Source: Bacteroidia bacterium (GTDB lineage: Bacteria > Bacteroidota > Bacteroidia > J057). From it: a DNA stretch of 64,000 nt. Position numbers and translations under genes: made by a program. The DNA is taken from assembly GCA_041391665.1 (NCBI GenBank), contig JAWKNO010000003.1:1054001-1118000 (forward strand), in the 5' to 3' direction. How positions within the stretch are numbered: position 1 is the stretch's first letter; every line of letters starts with the position of its first letter. Below the pieces are notes generated by a model that was given only the letters and a program-made list of their open reading frames with translations, was not told the DNA's origin and did no database searches. Of the stretch, positions 62,689 to 64,000 are shown piece after piece.

Positions 62689-64000
62689 ATGAAGCGATTA
62701 TTTTTAATAGTTACCCTATTTTTTAATGCTTTGTGTAATTCTTTTGCGCAATATGTAGCTGCTCCTGATAGTGTTATCCATAAAGCCTTAGAATGCTTTC
62801 AACCAAATAGAAAATTACCTGTTTTTTATTATGATAAAGGTGAGAACACAAAGACGGTCACCGATACTTTCTGGATTTGGAATACTACCCAAAACGATAT
62901 TCCCGTTTATTTAAACCCTTATTATCACGAAGATTGGAGTATGCCAGGCGCAGTAAAAGCTAATAGCAAAGCACCCTTGGTGTATTACAAAGCATTTGAA
63001 AACTTTGAAGGTTATTATTTACCGATTAATCAAGGGGCAAGAATAGAATATGGCAAAGAAAATTTGACTGTTACTTTATACACGCAACTCGTTAATAAAA
63101 ATGCTACTATGCACAAAATGCCAGATGGTAGCTTGCAATTTACAATTCCGCTGGACAGTGTAAAACATAATTATTTATATACGTTTCCAAATGGTATAAT
63201 GAAAGAGGCCGGCTGCAAACTAAATGCTGATAGCAGTAAAATTGGAGGAATAACCATAAAATCAAAATTTGGCGATTGGTATGATGTAGCATATCACGGC
63301 ATGAATTTCAGCTTTGAATTAATGAATGCAGCTATCAAAGATTGCAAAGTGTATTATACCAATAGTCGTGATGCTAAAGACTATCCCATTTATGTAACAA
63401 GCAATAAATTCAATTACTTATTTCCTGAAAATGCTAATCAAATTAAGATAATAAAGGATAGCAGCAGCATTACTTACCCTTTGGTGAATGGTGAAAACAA
63501 CAGAACCATTGAATTGTACATACTGCAACCTAACGAGCCTTTTATGATAATAAATAATATTAAGCGACCAGTTGATTACCAACACCATCAATATGCTGTA
63601 TTTTATAATGCATTGCCTGGGCAAGAAAATAACATAACAAATATAAGAGATTATCAAAAAGATTACCCCGATTTAAAAATTTACAATATCCATCATAAAA
63701 CAGTTTTTGATATAGAAAATTTAAGTGAAACCAGCAGAATAAATATCTTGCAAGCGTTACAAAATGATAGCTTAGTAAGCTGTATAGTTAAACTAATTAC
63801 TAAAACAGATGGCAAAAATAATTTTCAAATTTTTGAGAATAGGATATACTGTTTTTTCCCAACAACTGTGCAGCAAGAAAATTTAATAGAAAAAGCAAAA
63901 CGGTTTAATTTTGATTATACATCAACAGAATTCATAACTGAATATAAACACTATTTTAAATACGGCAGCAAATTGTGGGACGAAAAAGCGATGCAGCAAT
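62689..64000 (+). CDS. Secreted protein of unknown function, 5' part (runs off the window)
   Basis: The frame starting at ATG 62689 is open for 437 codons to the last base, so the gene is incomplete. A signal peptide (MKRLFLIVTLFFNALCNSFA-Q) is present. The mature part is rich in Tyr, Asn and Lys with strand-like segments (TKTVTDTFWIWNTTQNDIPVYLNP, then FTIPLDSVKHNYLYTFPNG). An early stretch resembles a DUF1573-like or immunoglobulin-like fold only loosely. No catalytic motif was seen. Its AT-rich codons differ from the cytochrome-like gene upstream. Confidence 0.7.
   Translation, partial: MKRLFLIVTLFFNALCNSFAQYVAAPDSVIHKALECFQPNRKLPVFYYDKGENTKTVTDTFWIWNTTQNDIPVYLNPYYHEDWSMPGAVKANSKAPLVYYKAFENFEGYYLPINQGARIEYGKENLTVTLYTQLVNKNATMHKMPDGSLQFTIPLDSVKHNYLYTFPNGIMKEAGCKLNADSSKIGGITIKSKFGDWYDVAYHGMNFSFELMNAAIKDCKVYYTNSRDAKDYPIYVTSNKFNYLFPENANQIKIIKDSSSITYPLVNGENNRTIELYILQPNEPFMIINNIKRPVDYQHHQYAVFYNALPGQENNITNIRDYQKDYPDLKIYNIHHKTVFDIENLSETSRINILQALQNDSLVSCIVKLITKTDGKNNFQIFENRIYCFFPTTVQQENLIEKAKRFNFDYTSTEFITEYKHYFKYGSKLWDEKAMQQ

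Noticed and set aside
1..64000. CRISPR arrays, tRNA or rRNA genes
   Set aside because: No regularly spaced short direct repeats and no cloverleaf or rRNA-like sequence was noticed on reading. A tRNAscan/Infernal run would settle this.

Overview
The window is a chromosomal segment of a Bacteroidota bacterium, possibly of the Saprospiria (class assignment is my inference). The signs are a gliding/type IX secretion protein SprA of about 2,490 residues, a T9SS C-terminal sorting domain on another protein, Bacteroidota families (DUF2480, DUF368/PopT-like, DUF547), weak A-rich ribosome-binding regions, and promoters of the phylum's -33 TTG / -7 TAnnTTTG type.

Region 1 (1-27707) is ordinary backbone: the end of a ferredoxin gene, gatB, frr, a DUF368 undecaprenyl-phosphate translocase candidate, a truncated haemoglobin, an operon of a DUF547 lipoprotein, an FAD oxidoreductase and a membrane polyferredoxin, yciO-anmK, an outer-membrane barrel, ruvA, sprA, serA (overlapping the end of sprA by 4 bp, convergent), an RlaP-like nucleotidyltransferase, the run hflX - DUF2480 - SPFH, a GH172 lipoprotein, and the coupled selenium pair mnmH-selD.

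Region 2 (about 28085-59683) is AT-rich and behaves as an integron-like cassette array. It opens with a broken XerC-like tyrosine recombinase. After it, gene blocks are separated by long imperfect palindromes. Each block starts just after a G^TT(A/G) core, and its first 8-10 bases are the reverse complement of the sequence opening the palindrome at its own end, which is the complementarity rule of integron cassettes. I find nine such blocks: (1) a secreted hypothetical; (2) an ADP-ribosylglycohydrolase; (3) a 14.4 kb block with two ChrB-domain proteins, a PepSY-like protein, a TolC/RND/adaptor efflux set, an IS5-type element, and an iron-type ABC importer with an embedded YncE-like propeller; (4) a 5.7 kb block with an ECF sigma factor, a probable anti-sigma, a Spy/CpxP-like protein, a YHYH protein, a T9SS cargo, a YwqK-like lipoprotein and SCO; (5) a di-haem cytochrome c peroxidase; (6) a block now holding only a deleted IS5-family element; (7) a secreted hypothetical; (8) a cold-shock-domain/zinc-ribbon protein of 784 aa; (9) an 801-aa protein with a zinc ribbon and PD-(D/E)XK-like motifs. 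Blocks 8 and 9 are the best candidates for a new two-gene system, perhaps defence. No functional integrase is visible, so the array resembles a CALIN (cluster of attC sites lacking an integrase).

Region 3 (about 59700-64000) returns to backbone-like composition with an AraC-type regulator, a membrane-anchored protein with one CxxCH haem motif, and TspO. It then becomes AT-rich again in a secreted protein that runs off the right end. No tRNA, rRNA or CRISPR array was recognised.
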